The notes below the pieces were generated by a model. The model made no database searches. It saw only the letters and a program-made list of their open reading frames with translations, and was not told where the DNA came from. DNA of 64,000 nt from Alicyclobacillaceae bacterium. Lineage in GTDB: Bacteria > Bacillota > Bacilli > Kyrpidiales > Kyrpidiaceae. Below, piece by piece: positions 36,187 to 45,100 of the stretch. A program made the position numbers and the translations under genes. The first letter of the stretch is position 1. Each line of letters opens with the position of its first letter. The DNA is taken from assembly GCA_029961045.1 (NCBI GenBank), contig JASBVN010000005.1, positions 1 through 64,000 on the forward strand, given 5' to 3'.

Positions 36187-37422
36187 ATGCACGTCATGCG
36201 AACGAAGCCGACAGTCCTGGGCCGGATCGTCCTGATCGTCTTCCTGCTGCTGCTGACCGGCGTTCCCCCGGGTCCGGCAAGGGCGCAGGATTTGGGCCCG
36301 GACGAGGGACCCCCGGATTTGGCCGTGCAGTCGGCGGTCCTCATGGACATGAAAACCGGACAAGTCCTATACGCGAAAAATCCCGACGCCCGACATTATC
36401 CGGCGAGTATTACGAAAATCTTAACCGCCATTTTGGCCTTGGAACACGGCAGCCTCGACGACCGCATCACCGCGAGCCGGCTGGCCACCGAGCAGGAGGG
36501 CAACCGCGTCTACCTCGTCGAAGGAGAAGTGCACACCTTGGAAGAGTTGTTGTACGGCCTGATGCTGAATTCGGGAAACGACGCGGCGGTGGCCATTGCG
36601 GAGCACTACGGAGGATCCGTAGCCGGGTTCGCGGCGATGATGAATGCCAAGGCGGCGGAAATCGGCGCAAAAAACAGTCATTTCGTCAATCCCAACGGCC
36701 TGCACGACCCCGATCACTATACCACGGCGTACGATATGTGCCTCATCGGCCGCTACGCCATGCAAAATCCGATTTTCCGCCGAATTGTCGCCACCAAGAC
36801 TTATCCGTGGCACGGACGGGAATGGGACACAGTGCTCGTCAACATCAACCGGATGTTGTGGACCTATCCAGGAGCCACCGGGGTCAAAACCGGCTATACC
36901 GATCAGGCCCAGCAGACGATGGTGGTCACCGCGGAACGCGAGGGCCAGTCGTTCATCGCCTGCCTGATGGACATTCCGGGCCAAGAGGCCATGCGTCTGG
37001 AAGCGACTAAACTCTTGGACTACGGTTTCCGCCACTTTCGGACGGAACAGATCGCCTCGGCCGGGACGGCGGTGCAGACCGTCCGCCTTCCCGGCAATCA
37101 ACTCGCCCAGGCCCTTCTGTCCAGAAGCGTCTGGTACAGCTTTGCCAGCGGACAAATCCCTCAGGTGACCGCCGACGTCCAACTGGCGCCGCCGCCCCTT
37201 CCCATCCAAAGGGGAACCCCGATCGGCACGGTCACCTATTCGGTCGACGGACAGGTCATCGCCCAAGTTCCCTTGGTCAGCGACAGGGCGGTGGAGGCTC
37301 CGCCCGACCGGTGGCGTTGGCTCCTTTTGACTTCGCCGGCGTTCCTGTTGTACGTCATCTGGCGAAGGAAGCGGAGAAGGCGGTTCCGGAACGCCGCGAG
37401 ACCCCAGTGGCGGCAATTTTAA
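36187..37422 (+). CDS. dacF: D-alanyl-D-alanine carboxypeptidase (DacF-like)
   Basis: 411 residues from ATG 36187 behind AAGGGGCGG; an earlier ATG at 36157 lies at the predicted transcription start without a ribosome binding site. Signal peptide (about 10-33), S11 motifs SITK (Ser74-Lys77), SGN and KTGYT, a beta domain, and a C-terminal transmembrane anchor (LLLTSPAFLLYVIW) followed by a very basic tail. In Bacillus dacF heads the spoIIA operon; here it stands alone on the opposite strand, convergent with lysA. DacA-type vegetative function remains possible. Confidence 0.85.
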   Translation: MHVMRTKPTVLGRIVLIVFLLLLTGVPPGPARAQDLGPDEGPPDLAVQSAVLMDMKTGQVLYAKNPDARHYPASITKILTAILALEHGSLDDRITASRLATEQEGNRVYLVEGEVHTLEELLYGLMLNSGNDAAVAIAEHYGGSVAGFAAMMNAKAAEIGAKNSHFVNPNGLHDPDHYTTAYDMCLIGRYAMQNPIFRRIVATKTYPWHGREWDTVLVNINRMLWTYPGATGVKTGYTDQAQQTMVVTAEREGQSFIACLMDIPGQEAMRLEATKLLDYGFRHFRTEQIASAGTAVQTVRLPGNQLAQALLSRSVWYSFASGQIPQVTADVQLAPPPLPIQRGTPIGTVTYSVDGQVIAQVPLVSDRAVEAPPDRWRWLLLTSPAFLLYVIWRRKRRRRFRNAARPQWRQF

Positions 37423-37429
37423 AACATTT

Positions 37430-37478
37430 TTAAAAGGCGGAAGGGAGCCCTTTCCGGCTTCCTCCGCCTTTTTATTTT
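37430..37478. terminator. bidirectional terminator between dacF and lysA
   Basis: GGCGGAAGGGAGCC and GGCTTCCTCCGCC form an imperfect GC stem, with TTTTTATTTTTAT after it on the plus strand and TTTTAAAAATG on the minus strand. Confidence 0.8.
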
Positions 37479-37480
37479 TA

Positions 37481-38812
37481 TCACACCGGATGGCGCACCC
37501 GCCGGAACCGGGACGGAATGAGATCGTGGCGCACGAGATCGTCGAGGGTCTCCCGGCGCACAACGAGGTCGGCTTGTCCGTCCCGGACGAAGACCACGGC
37601 CGGCCTCGGCACCCGGTTGTAGTTGCTGGCCATGGAATACGTGTACGCACCCGTAGCAAACACGGCGAGGATATCCCCCGGCTCCGCCTTCGGCAGGCGG
37701 ACATCCCAGATCAACATATCCCCGCTCTCGCAGTACTTGCCCGCCACCGACACCATTTCGGACGCGGGTTCCAAGGCCCGGTTGGCCACCATCGCTTCGT
37801 ACTTCGCCTGGTAGATAATCGGCCGCGGGTTGTCGGCCATGCCGCCGTCCACGGCAATGTAACTGCGCACGCCGGGGATGTCCTTCCGGGACCCCACCGT
37901 ATACAAAGTGGTACCCGCCGGCCCGGCGATCCGCCGCCCCGGTTCCACCCAGACCTCCGGTTCCGGGATCCGGAAACGGCGGGCCGCTTCCCGCACCCGG
38001 TCCGCGATGGCTCGGATATAGACTTCCACCGGGAGGGGATCGTCCCCCTCGACGTAGCGGATGCCGAAACCGCCGCCCATGTTGAGAACCCTCAGGGGAA
38101 CTTCCCATTCTTTGACCGCCCGGGCGTAAAAGCCCATCATGCGATCCACCGCCGCGACAAACCCGTCCGTATCAAAAATTTGAGAGCCGATGTGGCAGTG
38201 AATGCCGATCCACCGCAAAGACGCGGTCTTCAAGACCCGCCGCGCCGCTTCTTCCGCCTGCCCGCTGGCCAGATCGAACCCGAACTTGGTGTCCTGCTGC
38301 CCCGTCTGAATGAATTCGTGAGTGTGCGCCTCGACCCCCGGTGTCAACCGCAACAACACCTCAGCCGTCCGGCCCGCCTCGAAAGCCAGACGCCCAAGGA
38401 CGTCCAATTCATAAAAGTTATCGACCACAAATCCCCCGATCCCCACCTCGAGGGCGTAAGCGAGTTCGTCCGGCGTTTTGTTGTTGCCGTGCAAGTGGAT
38501 GCGTTCGGGCGGAAACCCCGCCGCCACCGCCGTGTGCAATTCCCCGGCGGATACGACGTCGAGGTTCAACCCCTCTTCTTCAATCAGCCGGCACATCGCC
38601 TTGGTGCAAAAAGCCTTGCTCGCATACGCCACCTGGTAAGACAGTCCCGTTTTCCGGAAGGCGGCGTGAAACTCGCGGCAAGCCTCCCGCAACAATTCCT
38701 CGTCGTACACATATAGCGGGGTCCCGAATCGCGCGACCAGATCCACGACGTCGCAGCCGCCGATCTCGAGATGTCCCCGTTCATTGATGCGAGTCGTCCC
38801 GTAGAGCACCAT
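37481..38812 (-). CDS. lysA: diaminopimelate decarboxylase
   Basis: Last step of lysine synthesis: decarboxylates meso-diaminopimelate. 443 residues from ATG 38812 behind GGAGAGGAG; a TTG at 38830 is a poorer choice. Fold type III PLP enzyme with the PLP lysine in YASKAFCTKAM (Lys66), HGNNKTPDEL, the histidine in GIHCHIGSQI, NMGGGFGIRY and the catalytic CESGD motif near 345. Located after spoVA as in Bacillus. Confidence 0.95.
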   Translation of the reverse strand: MVLYGTTRINERGHLEIGGCDVVDLVARFGTPLYVYDEELLREACREFHAAFRKTGLSYQVAYASKAFCTKAMCRLIEEEGLNLDVVSAGELHTAVAAGFPPERIHLHGNNKTPDELAYALEVGIGGFVVDNFYELDVLGRLAFEAGRTAEVLLRLTPGVEAHTHEFIQTGQQDTKFGFDLASGQAEEAARRVLKTASLRWIGIHCHIGSQIFDTDGFVAAVDRMMGFYARAVKEWEVPLRVLNMGGGFGIRYVEGDDPLPVEVYIRAIADRVREAARRFRIPEPEVWVEPGRRIAGPAGTTLYTVGSRKDIPGVRSYIAVDGGMADNPRPIIYQAKYEAMVANRALEPASEMVSVAGKYCESGDMLIWDVRLPKAEPGDILAVFATGAYTYSMASNYNRVPRPAVVFVRDGQADLVVRRETLDDLVRHDLIPSRFRRVRHPV

Positions 38813-38828
38813 CCGGCTTCTCCTCTCC

Positions 38829-38870
38829 AAAAACGCGAAAGCAACCAGGCGACCCCCGGTTGCCGGTTGC
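38829..38870 (-). terminator. hairpin with T-tract between spoVAE and lysA
   Basis: GCAACC (38841-38846) can pair with either of two GGTTGC copies (38857-38862 or 38865-38870), followed on the minus strand by TTTCGCGTTTTTGG. It lies downstream of the candidate lysA promoter as well as of spoVAE, so it could end the spoVA transcript and attenuate lysA. Confidence 0.6.
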
Positions 38871-38874
38871 CCTG

Positions 38875-38904
38875 ATTATATCACGGGATCCGGTCGGGAT
38901 ACAA
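38875..38904 (-). promoter_or_regulatory. candidate lysA promoter
   Basis: A perfect minus-strand TATAAT (38875-38880) with TTGTAT 18 bp upstream (38899-38904). Confidence 0.5.
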
Positions 38905-38909
38905 CGACG

Positions 38910-39260
38910 TCAACCCTTCGGTTTGAACAGGAGGGCCGCCAGAAAACTGAAGACGATGGCAGAAGAGATGCCGGCGCTGGTGACCTCGAAAATTCCGGTG
39001 ATGACCCCGATCAAGCCGTGGGTCTGAGCCTCCATGAGCGCGCCGTGGGTCAACGCGTGTCCAAAGCTGGTGATCGGCACGGTGGCTCCCGCCCCGGCCA
39101 GGCGAATCAGCGGATCGTACAGATTGAATCCGTCGAGAACCGCTCCGGCCACCACCAACACGGTCATGGCGTGGGCCGGGGTCAGCCGCCCGACATCCAT
39201 GAGGAGTTGGCCGATGAGGCAGATCAAACCTCCCACCACGAACGCCCAAAGGTAAATCAC
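38910..39260 (-). CDS. spoVAE: stage V sporulation protein AE (SpoVAEb type)
   Basis: 116 residues with four hydrophobic segments and the blocks [42 protein letters not shown] and [22 protein letters not shown]. Part of the SpoVA channel for dipicolinic acid. Start GTG 39260 behind AAAGGGGGAAG. Neither spoVAEa nor spoVAF follows; lysA comes next. Confidence 0.92.
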   Translation of the reverse strand: MIYLWAFVVGGLICLIGQLLMDVGRLTPAHAMTVLVVAGAVLDGFNLYDPLIRLAGAGATVPITSFGHALTHGALMEAQTHGLIGVITGIFEVTSAGISSAIVFSFLAALLFKPKG

Positions 39261-39291
39261 CGAACTTCCCCCTTTCCATTCCCCGGGCGAA

Positions 39292-40317
39292 TCACCCCTC
39301 TTCCCGTTCCAATACCACGGCGTGACAAACGGCCGGGATCGATTCGCCCTGCTGCACGGATACCGTCGAGTGCAGAGCCCCCGTGGCCGCCACGAGGATC
39401 TTTCGCAGCTCGCCCCGCCGCAGGCGGCGGACGAGGGGACCGAAGGTGACCACCGCGCAACAGGCCGTTCCGCTACCCCCGTTGAAGACTTCCGTCTGTT
39501 CGCGGGAAAAGATCATCGCTCCGCAATCGCCGTACCGGTCCCCCAGGTCGATTCCGCGTCTCCGGATCCAGTCCCGCAGAAGAGACATGCCGTATATCCC
39601 GAGATCGCCCGTCACAATCAAGTCGTAATCTTCAGGGCCGGTTCCGGTGTCCGCAAAATGCGCCTCCAAGGTGTCCGCCGCCGCCGGAGCCATCGCTTCG
39701 GCCATGTCCAAGGGATTTTTCGCTCCGAAATCCACCACTTTGCCGATGGTCGCGGAAGAAATCCGGATGCGCGGCCGCTCACCCCCCGGACGCCGCGCCA
39801 ACAAGGCCGCCCCTCCTCCCGATACCGTGCACGGCGCGGTATCGGGCTTCTGGGCGCCGTATTCGGTGGGATAGCGATATTGCCGTTCCGCGGTGGCGTT
39901 GTGACTGGCCGTCCCCACCAATACAGCGGAGGCGTGCCCCCCGTCCACCGCCAGCGCTCCCACCGCCAGCGCCTCTCCGGCCGTGGCGCAGGCGCTGAAA
40001 ATCCCGAGATACGGAAGAGACAGCGCCCGGGCGATCAGACTGGAAGTCGTGATCTGATTCATGAGGTCCCCGGCGACAAAGAGCCCGACCTCCTCTTTTT
40101 GTATCCCTGATTTTTCCAAAGCCCGGTCGCAAGCTTCCCGCAAAAACTTCTGTTCGGCCTTCTCCCAGTTGGACTGGTCGGCGTAGGAAGTCGGGAAAAT
40201 CGCATCGAAATCGTCCCGCAGCGGCCCCTCCCCTTCTTTTGGTCCCACCACCGCCGCCGAACTCAACAGGTAAACCCGTTCAAACAGCCAGGTTTGCCGT
40301 CCGCGCGGTTGGGCCAT
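39292..40317 (-). CDS. spoVAD: stage V sporulation protein AD
   Basis: 341 residues with the thiolase-like fold of SpoVAD, a soluble component that binds dipicolinic acid at the inner spore membrane. Blocks [69 protein letters not shown], and [18 protein letters not shown] are typical. ATG 40317. Confidence 0.95.
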   Translation of the reverse strand: MAQPRGRQTWLFERVYLLSSAAVVGPKEGEGPLRDDFDAIFPTSYADQSNWEKAEQKFLREACDRALEKSGIQKEEVGLFVAGDLMNQITTSSLIARALSLPYLGIFSACATAGEALAVGALAVDGGHASAVLVGTASHNATAERQYRYPTEYGAQKPDTAPCTVSGGGAALLARRPGGERPRIRISSATIGKVVDFGAKNPLDMAEAMAPAAADTLEAHFADTGTGPEDYDLIVTGDLGIYGMSLLRDWIRRRGIDLGDRYGDCGAMIFSREQTEVFNGGSGTACCAVVTFGPLVRRLRRGELRKILVAATGALHSTVSVQQGESIPAVCHAVVLEREEG

Positions 40318-40351
40318 GTCCGTCCCCGTCTCCCTTCCACCCGATTTCCCG

Positions 40352-40825
40352 TCAACCGCTCAACCGCACCAGCAACGTCCGGACAAGAGCGACGAAAAAG
40401 GCGGCGACCACTCCGAATACGATCACCGGACCGGCCATTTTGAACATCGTCCCCCCGACCCCCAGGACCAGCCCTTCGCTCCTGGCTTCGATGGCGGAGG
40501 AAGACATGGCGTTGGCGAATCCCGTTACCGGCACCGCCAGTCCCGCCCCTGCCCATTGGGCGAGGCGATCGTACACACCGAACCCGGTCAACAACACGGC
40601 CAACAAGATCAATGTGGCCACCGTGGGATTGGCGGCCGCCTCCCGGTCGAAGCCGCCCCATCGCATGTAAAGCCCCTGGATCCACTGTCCGAGGTCGCAC
40701 ACCAAGCCGCCTACCCAAAAAGCCCGCACTGCATTCCGGATCACGGGCTTCGGCGGCCTTTTTTCCCGGACCAGCAGGCGATATTCCTGTTGCGCCTTCC
40801 GGTCGTCCGCCGAATGCGCGGTCAT
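40352..40825 (-). CDS. spoVAC: stage V sporulation protein AC
   Basis: 157 residues from ATG 40825 behind AGGAGGTG; a GTG three codons upstream overlaps that site. Polytopic, with AFWVGGLVCDLGQWIQGLYM, GFGVYDRLAQWAGAGLAVPVTGFANAM and GTMFKMAGPVIVFG. Forms a mechanosensitive-type channel for dipicolinic acid. Confidence 0.95.
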   Translation of the reverse strand: MTAHSADDRKAQQEYRLLVREKRPPKPVIRNAVRAFWVGGLVCDLGQWIQGLYMRWGGFDREAAANPTVATLILLAVLLTGFGVYDRLAQWAGAGLAVPVTGFANAMSSSAIEARSEGLVLGVGGTMFKMAGPVIVFGVVAAFFVALVRTLLVRLSG

Positions 40826-40899
40826 GCCGAACACCTCCTATCCCATAGCCGCCTTTGCTAGGATGTGCCGCACCCTCGCCAAATATCCGGACCGCCCTC

Positions 40900-41322
40900 T
40901 TACGGCGATAACTCCGGAAAGAGGAAATTGATCAGACAGCCGAGGATCTTCCCGATCACCATGGCGGACACCAACACCGGCAGGGCTTCCTGCATTCGGA
41001 GGCGCCTGGCGAGAATCGGCAAGACGTTGAGCACCTCCGTTAAAGCCCCGGCCACCATGCCGACGAACACCCCCGCCAGAAGTCCCCAAAACGCCGCCAA
41101 AACCGGAGACAAGAAAAACCGGGGATGCGCGATCTCCGCGAGGGTGCTCGCCAGAGCTCCCAAAGTCAGGGCCCATTCATACCCGCGCAAATAGGATTGA
41201 GAACGCGTCAGCTGGACGAGGCGGGGAATGACGTCCAAAACCGACAAAAGGGCCAGAAATCCGCTGCCCACGGTAATCCCCCAAGCGAGCCCCGCCCCGG
41301 CCGCTATCCACTCACGGATCAT
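40900..41322 (-). CDS. spoVAB: stage V sporulation protein AB
   Basis: 140 residues, four hydrophobic segments, with GLAWGITVGSGFLALLSVLDVIPRLVQLT and GALTEVLNVLPILARRLRM as in SpoVAB. ATG 41322 behind AGAGGGGAGG, overlapping spoVAA by 11 bp. spoVAA and AB are absent from many clostridia, so their presence supports Bacillales. Confidence 0.92.
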   Translation of the reverse strand: MIREWIAAGAGLAWGITVGSGFLALLSVLDVIPRLVQLTRSQSYLRGYEWALTLGALASTLAEIAHPRFFLSPVLAAFWGLLAGVFVGMVAGALTEVLNVLPILARRLRMQEALPVLVSAMVIGKILGCLINFLFPELSP

Positions 41323-41965
41323 GCGGACCCCTCCCCTCTTGCTTGCTGCCCTCCCGGGTGATCACGTACTGGTTGATCATCTGTTCGTATTGAAAGACCT
41401 CGACTTCGAGGGGGCTGGGTTCGTGCTCGTTGAATTTGCGCCGCAACAGATGATTGAAAAAAAGAGCCATGCCGATGCCTACGCCGAACGCATAGGGAAT
41501 TTGCAGCATCAGCGGACGTTCTTGAAAATGGCCGGTGATCAGTTGATAAATCCGCTGGTGGACGCGCACCATACTGACGTCGGCGTGAAAGTTCATGATC
41601 GTCAGGCCCGATCCCACGAACAGCAACAGCCATACCGCCGCCACTTTGTACCAGGGGGCCGGCTGCTCATCGGGCCGGTCGAGGTCTACGATTGTTTCCG
41701 TCGGCCCGATCAAATGCACATTCACCCCGGGCCACCGGCGTTTGATCGCCACCAGGATGTCGATGGCTTGAACCACCCGCAGATCCCCCTTTTGACCGGA
41801 CCACTCCGCCACCGGAATCCGGCGGATATCCTCGCCGACCTCCGCTCCCCTCGGGCCGATGGCCACCACCTCCGCCACTTCGCCCACCCGCAGAGGCACG
41901 CCGGTCCGATACGACATGCGTTCCTTGGGGCGCACGTACACCTCGATCCCCCGGAGATTCTCCAA
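41312..41965 (-). CDS. spoVAA: stage V sporulation protein AA
   Basis: 217 residues from TTG 41965 behind GGCGGAGGAGGGG; the open frame reaches to 42313 but runs through the terminator and sigF end. The N-terminal soluble part (EVYVRPKERMSYRTGVPLRVGEVAEV) is followed by two transmembrane helices with WLLLFVGSGLTIMNFHADVSM and QIPYAFGVGIGMALFFNHL, and SPLEVEVFQYEQ. A GAATACTA resembling a forespore -10 lies 25 bp before the ribosome binding site, but I could not pair it with a -35. Confidence 0.92.
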   Translation of the reverse strand: MENLRGIEVYVRPKERMSYRTGVPLRVGEVAEVVAIGPRGAEVGEDIRRIPVAEWSGQKGDLRVVQAIDILVAIKRRWPGVNVHLIGPTETIVDLDRPDEQPAPWYKVAAVWLLLFVGSGLTIMNFHADVSMVRVHQRIYQLITGHFQERPLMLQIPYAFGVGIGMALFFNHLLRRKFNEHEPSPLEVEVFQYEQMINQYVITREGSKQEGRGPHDP

Positions 41966-42050
41966 GCGGAACCCCTCCTCCGCCGAGTCCCTCCTAGTAT
42001 TCCCCGGGAGTGCCACCCGCGCCCGCCGGCGGCATGCGGACACCGGGCCA

Positions 42051-42100
42051 AAAAACGGGGGCCGTCCCCAGAGCGGTTTGGACGCTCGGGACAGCCCCCG
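42051..42100 (-). terminator. strong terminator between sigF and spoVAA
   Basis: GGGGGCTGTCCC with GAGCG pairs with CGCTC and GGGGACGGCCCCC, forming a long two-part stem, followed on the minus strand by GTTTTTTGG. It splits spoIIAA-AB-sigF from spoVA. Confidence 0.9.
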
Positions 42101-42114
42101 CTGCAACTTCCGCT

Positions 42115-42876
42115 TTACCCGTCTCCGATCAATTGTCTCCGAATGTGGTTGAGGATCTTCTTTTCCAGCCGGCTGACTTGCACTTGAGAAATGCCGAGGA
42201 CGGCGGCGACCTCCGACTGAGTCTTGTCCCGAAAGAAACGGAGGAAGACGATCAGCCGCTCCCGTTCCGGCAACCGGTTGAGGGCGTCGGCGAGGGCCAG
42301 CCGGTCGAACCATTTTTCCTGCTCCTCGTCGGCAATCTGGTCCATCAGAAGAATCGGATCCCCGTCGTTTTCAAACACCGTTTCGTGAATGGAAGCCGGA
42401 GCCCTCACGGCCTCTTGAGTAAACACCACCTCCGCCGGTTCCATGCCCAGTTCGGCGGCCAATTCATTGATGTGGGGCTGCCGTCCCAGCCGCTTGGCCA
42501 ATTCGTCCCGCACCCGGCGGATCGAGCGGGCGGTCTCCTTGACCGACCGGCTGATTTTCACCGTCCCGTCATCCCGGAGAAATCGCTGGATCTCCCCGAT
42601 GATCATGGGAACCGCGTAGGTGGAGAATTTGACATCGAAGCTCAAATCGAATTTGTCGATGGCCTTCATCAACCCGATGCAACCGATCTGAAACAGATCG
42701 TCCGGTTCATACCCGCGCCCCAGAAACCGTTGAACCACCGACCAGACCAAGCGCTGGTTGAACAGGACGAGTTTCTCCCGCGCGGCCGAATCGCCCTGCT
42801 GGCTCCGAGCGATCAGAAGGCGGACCTCTTCGTCCGTCAATTTGGCTGTGGAGGACATCTCTTTTTCCGGTTGCAT
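42115..42876 (-). CDS. sigF: RNA polymerase sigma-F, forespore-specific
   Basis: 253 residues with sigma regions 2 (LVWSVVQRFLGRGYEPDDLFQIGCIGLMKAIDKFDLSFDVKFSTYAVPMIIGEIQRFLRDD), 3 and 4 (FRDKTQSEVAAVLGISQVQVSRLEKKIL). Held inactive by SpoIIAB. ATG 42876 behind AGGTGAG, eight bases after spoIIAB. First forespore sigma factor. Confidence 0.96.
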   Translation of the reverse strand: MQPEKEMSSTAKLTDEEVRLLIARSQQGDSAAREKLVLFNQRLVWSVVQRFLGRGYEPDDLFQIGCIGLMKAIDKFDLSFDVKFSTYAVPMIIGEIQRFLRDDGTVKISRSVKETARSIRRVRDELAKRLGRQPHINELAAELGMEPAEVVFTQEAVRAPASIHETVFENDGDPILLMDQIADEEQEKWFDRLALADALNRLPERERLIVFLRFFRDKTQSEVAAVLGISQVQVSRLEKKILNHIRRQLIGDG

Positions 42877-42884
42877 GTTCTCAC

Positions 42885-43331
42885 CTAATCGAAGGTCGGA
42901 GCGGACGATTGAAGCCGCTTGACCATGCGAACCCGGGTTCCCTCACCGGGGCGGGAGATTACATCCACGCGGTCTGAAAAGCTTTCCATAATGGTGAACC
43001 CCATCCCGGAGCGTTCGAGATCGGGCCGGGACGTATACATGGGCCGGCGGGCCAATTCGACATCCTCGATGCCGCACCCCCGGTCTTCGACCACGATTTC
43101 CACCGTGTCCCCGTCGAGGGTGCAGGTGACGGCGACCAACCCTTCTCCGTCCGGATAGCCGTGGATGATGGCGTTGGTCACCGCTTCGGACACGGCGGTC
43201 TTGATTTCCGCCAACTCTTCCACCGTCGGATCCAACTGGGCGACGAACGCCGCCACGGCGACGCGGGCAAAGGATTCGTTTTCCGACCGGCTGGCGAACT
43301 CCAACCGCATGTAATTCCGCCTCGCGCTCAT
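42885..43331 (-). CDS. spoIIAB: anti-sigma-F factor and SpoIIAA kinase
   Basis: 148 residues of the GHKL ATPase fold: [20 protein letters not shown] (N-box), [18 protein letters not shown] (G1) and [13 protein letters not shown] (G2). Binds sigma-F or phosphorylates SpoIIAA. ATG 43331 behind GAGGGAGG. Confidence 0.96.
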   Translation of the reverse strand: MSARRNYMRLEFASRSENESFARVAVAAFVAQLDPTVEELAEIKTAVSEAVTNAIIHGYPDGEGLVAVTCTLDGDTVEIVVEDRGCGIEDVELARRPMYTSRPDLERSGMGFTIMESFSDRVDVISRPGEGTRVRMVKRLQSSAPTFD

Positions 43332-43332
43332 G

Positions 43333-43683
43333 TCAGGCCTCCCTCAGCGCGGCAATCGCCGTGGTCTCATCGTCGTATACGGGGACGATGCTCAACACCC
43401 CAGACAGTTCCAACAGCCTGCGAACCGGCGCTGTGGGGCCGCACACGGCCATTTTTCCTTTCTGCTGGCTGATCCGCCGATACCGTCCGAGAAGGACGCC
43501 CAACCCGGAACTGTCCATAAAAGACAATTCCGCCAAATTCCATAACAGAAAAGGCGATCCCGCCTCTTCCAAGGCCGCGTCCACGCACTCCCGGACTGCC
43601 TCCGAAGTGTGGTGGTCCAACTCTCCGCGCAACCGGGCGACCACCACTCCGGATACTTGAACCGCTTCCACCGCCAGATTCAC
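43333..43683 (-). CDS. spoIIAA: anti-sigma-F factor antagonist
   Basis: 116-residue STAS-domain protein; the phosphorylated serine is in [15 protein letters not shown]. When dephosphorylated by SpoIIE it releases sigma-F from SpoIIAB. Start is GTG 43683 behind GGGAGGAGGG. First gene of the operon. Confidence 0.96.
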   Translation of the reverse strand: MNLAVEAVQVSGVVVARLRGELDHHTSEAVRECVDAALEEAGSPFLLWNLAELSFMDSSGLGVLLGRYRRISQQKGKMAVCGPTAPVRRLLELSGVLSIVPVYDDETTAIAALREA

Positions 43684-43715
43684 TGCTCTCCCTCCTCCCG
43701 GTCCTCACCAACGGT

Positions 43716-43745
43716 CAATTCGAGGTCCGGACCGGGAAATCCTGC
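43716..43745 (-). promoter_or_regulatory. sigma-H promoter of the spoIIA operon
   Basis: Minus-strand GCAGGATTT (43737-43745) fits the -35 consensus RNAGGAWWW fully. After 12 bp CTCGAATTG (43716-43724) carries the -10 core GAAT. Bacillus spoIIA is sigma-H dependent. Between this and the ABC gene end (43746-43798) there is only a T-rich run, a possible weak terminator. Confidence 0.75.
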
Positions 43746-43798
43746 CTCTCGACAAAAAAACAGGAAAATCGATGAAAATCGCCTCATTTTGCTACCGG

Positions 43799-45085
43799 TC
43801 ACGCCCGAGGATGCTCATCTCCCTCCAAGTACAAGCGGCCTCCCTGTTCATCGTAGCCGAACAGTTCCGCATACCGGCCCCAGTCGATCAAAATATCCAA
43901 CTGTTTCGCCGCCTCATCCGGACCGAACCTCCGTTCGAAGATCTGGAGGAAAAACTCCCGGGGAATCTGCTTGTTGCGTTTCGACTGGAGCACCCATAAC
44001 ATTTTTTCCATGGTAGGAACCTTTTTTAACACGAGTTCACGAAAAATTTCTTTGCGTTCCAATACGCTGGCCTCGGCGAATCTCCGCCCCACGTCCGTCA
44101 GTTCGATGTCTCCATGTTCCACCTTGACGAGACCCAGCAATTCGGCCCCTTCCACGATGGGAAGAAAATCTTCCACGTCCAACATCAGATTGTCCGCCAA
44201 TTTATAGAGGTCGATTCGCGTCTCCAAATCGTCCAACAACTCCAACAATCCCGTCAAGGCTCCCGAACGAACTTCGGGCACCCGGCTCAACGGTCTCCCC
44301 GCGGCCGCCGGAGCCGCTTCCGCGGGCGTCCGTCGGGTGATGGTGGCATACAGCTGGTCCACCACCGCCAAAAAGGCGGGGGATTGCTTCTCCCGCCAAT
44401 AAGGGAGGGTAAGCCGGACATCGGTGACGACCTGGGCCGGATCCCGGGAAAGCACCACCACCCGGTTGGCCAAGTACACCGCCTCTTCGATGCTGTGGGT
44501 GACGAGGATAATCGCTTTGGTCCGGATCTTCTTCTCCAGCCAGAGTTCCAAGAGGTCCCGGCGCAGGTTTTCCGCCGTCAGGACATCGAGGGCGGAGAAC
44601 GGCTCATCCATCAAGAGGACGTCCGGCTCGGCCACCAGGGCGCGGCCGAAGCCGACCCGCTGGCGCATTCCCCCCGACAACTCCTTGGGAAAAGCCGTTT
44701 CAAATCCGTCGAGGCCCACCATGTCAATGACCTGCAGAGCCCGCTCCCGCTTTTCAGCGGCCGTCAATTCCTCCCGATCCAGTCCCAGTTCGACGTTTTC
44801 CAATACCGTCAGCCAGGGGAAAAGTGCAAAATTCTGGAAAATCATCGCCACTCCCGGGGCCACTCCCTCAACCGGCCGCCCGTGGTACAGCACTTCTCCT
44901 TCGGTGGGGGGAATCAGGCCGGCGATGATCCTCAGAAGCGTCGATTTTCCCGAACCGGACGGCCCTAAAACCGCCAGAAAATCGCCTTCCTCCACCTTCA
45001 AGGAGATGTCTTTCAAGATCGTCGTCTTCGATTCCGACCCCACTTCCCAGTCCTTCGATACCCTGCGCAACTCGAGCAGTGCCAC
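43799..45085 (-). CDS. ABC transporter ATPase with C-terminal AAA-associated domain (NitT/TauT type)
   Basis: 428 residues. The ATPase half has Walker A GPSGSGKS (41-48), Q-loop MIFQNFALFPW, signature LSGGMRQRV and Walker B VLLMDEPFSALD, like nitrate/sulfonate/taurine importer ATPases. The C-terminal 170 residues form the winged-helix AAA-associated domain (LADNLMLDVEDFLPIVEGAELLGLVKV ... DVGRRFA ... IPREFFLQIFERRFG). It follows the permease gene by 15 bp and should work with it. The whole unit sits behind an M-box, which points to metal, perhaps magnesium, rather than nitrate or sulfonate. Confidence 0.9.
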   Translation of the reverse strand: MALLELRRVSKDWEVGSESKTTILKDISLKVEEGDFLAVLGPSGSGKSTLLRIIAGLIPPTEGEVLYHGRPVEGVAPGVAMIFQNFALFPWLTVLENVELGLDREELTAAEKRERALQVIDMVGLDGFETAFPKELSGGMRQRVGFGRALVAEPDVLLMDEPFSALDVLTAENLRRDLLELWLEKKIRTKAIILVTHSIEEAVYLANRVVVLSRDPAQVVTDVRLTLPYWREKQSPAFLAVVDQLYATITRRTPAEAAPAAAGRPLSRVPEVRSGALTGLLELLDDLETRIDLYKLADNLMLDVEDFLPIVEGAELLGLVKVEHGDIELTDVGRRFAEASVLERKEIFRELVLKKVPTMEKMLWVLQSKRNKQIPREFFLQIFERRFGPDEAAKQLDILIDWGRYAELFGYDEQGGRLYLEGDEHPRA

Positions 45086-45100
45086 GTCCGTTCCCTCCTT

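Noticed and set aside
38813..38909. Lysine riboswitch before lysA
   Set aside because: The leader is under 70 nt and lacks the L-box conserved segments.
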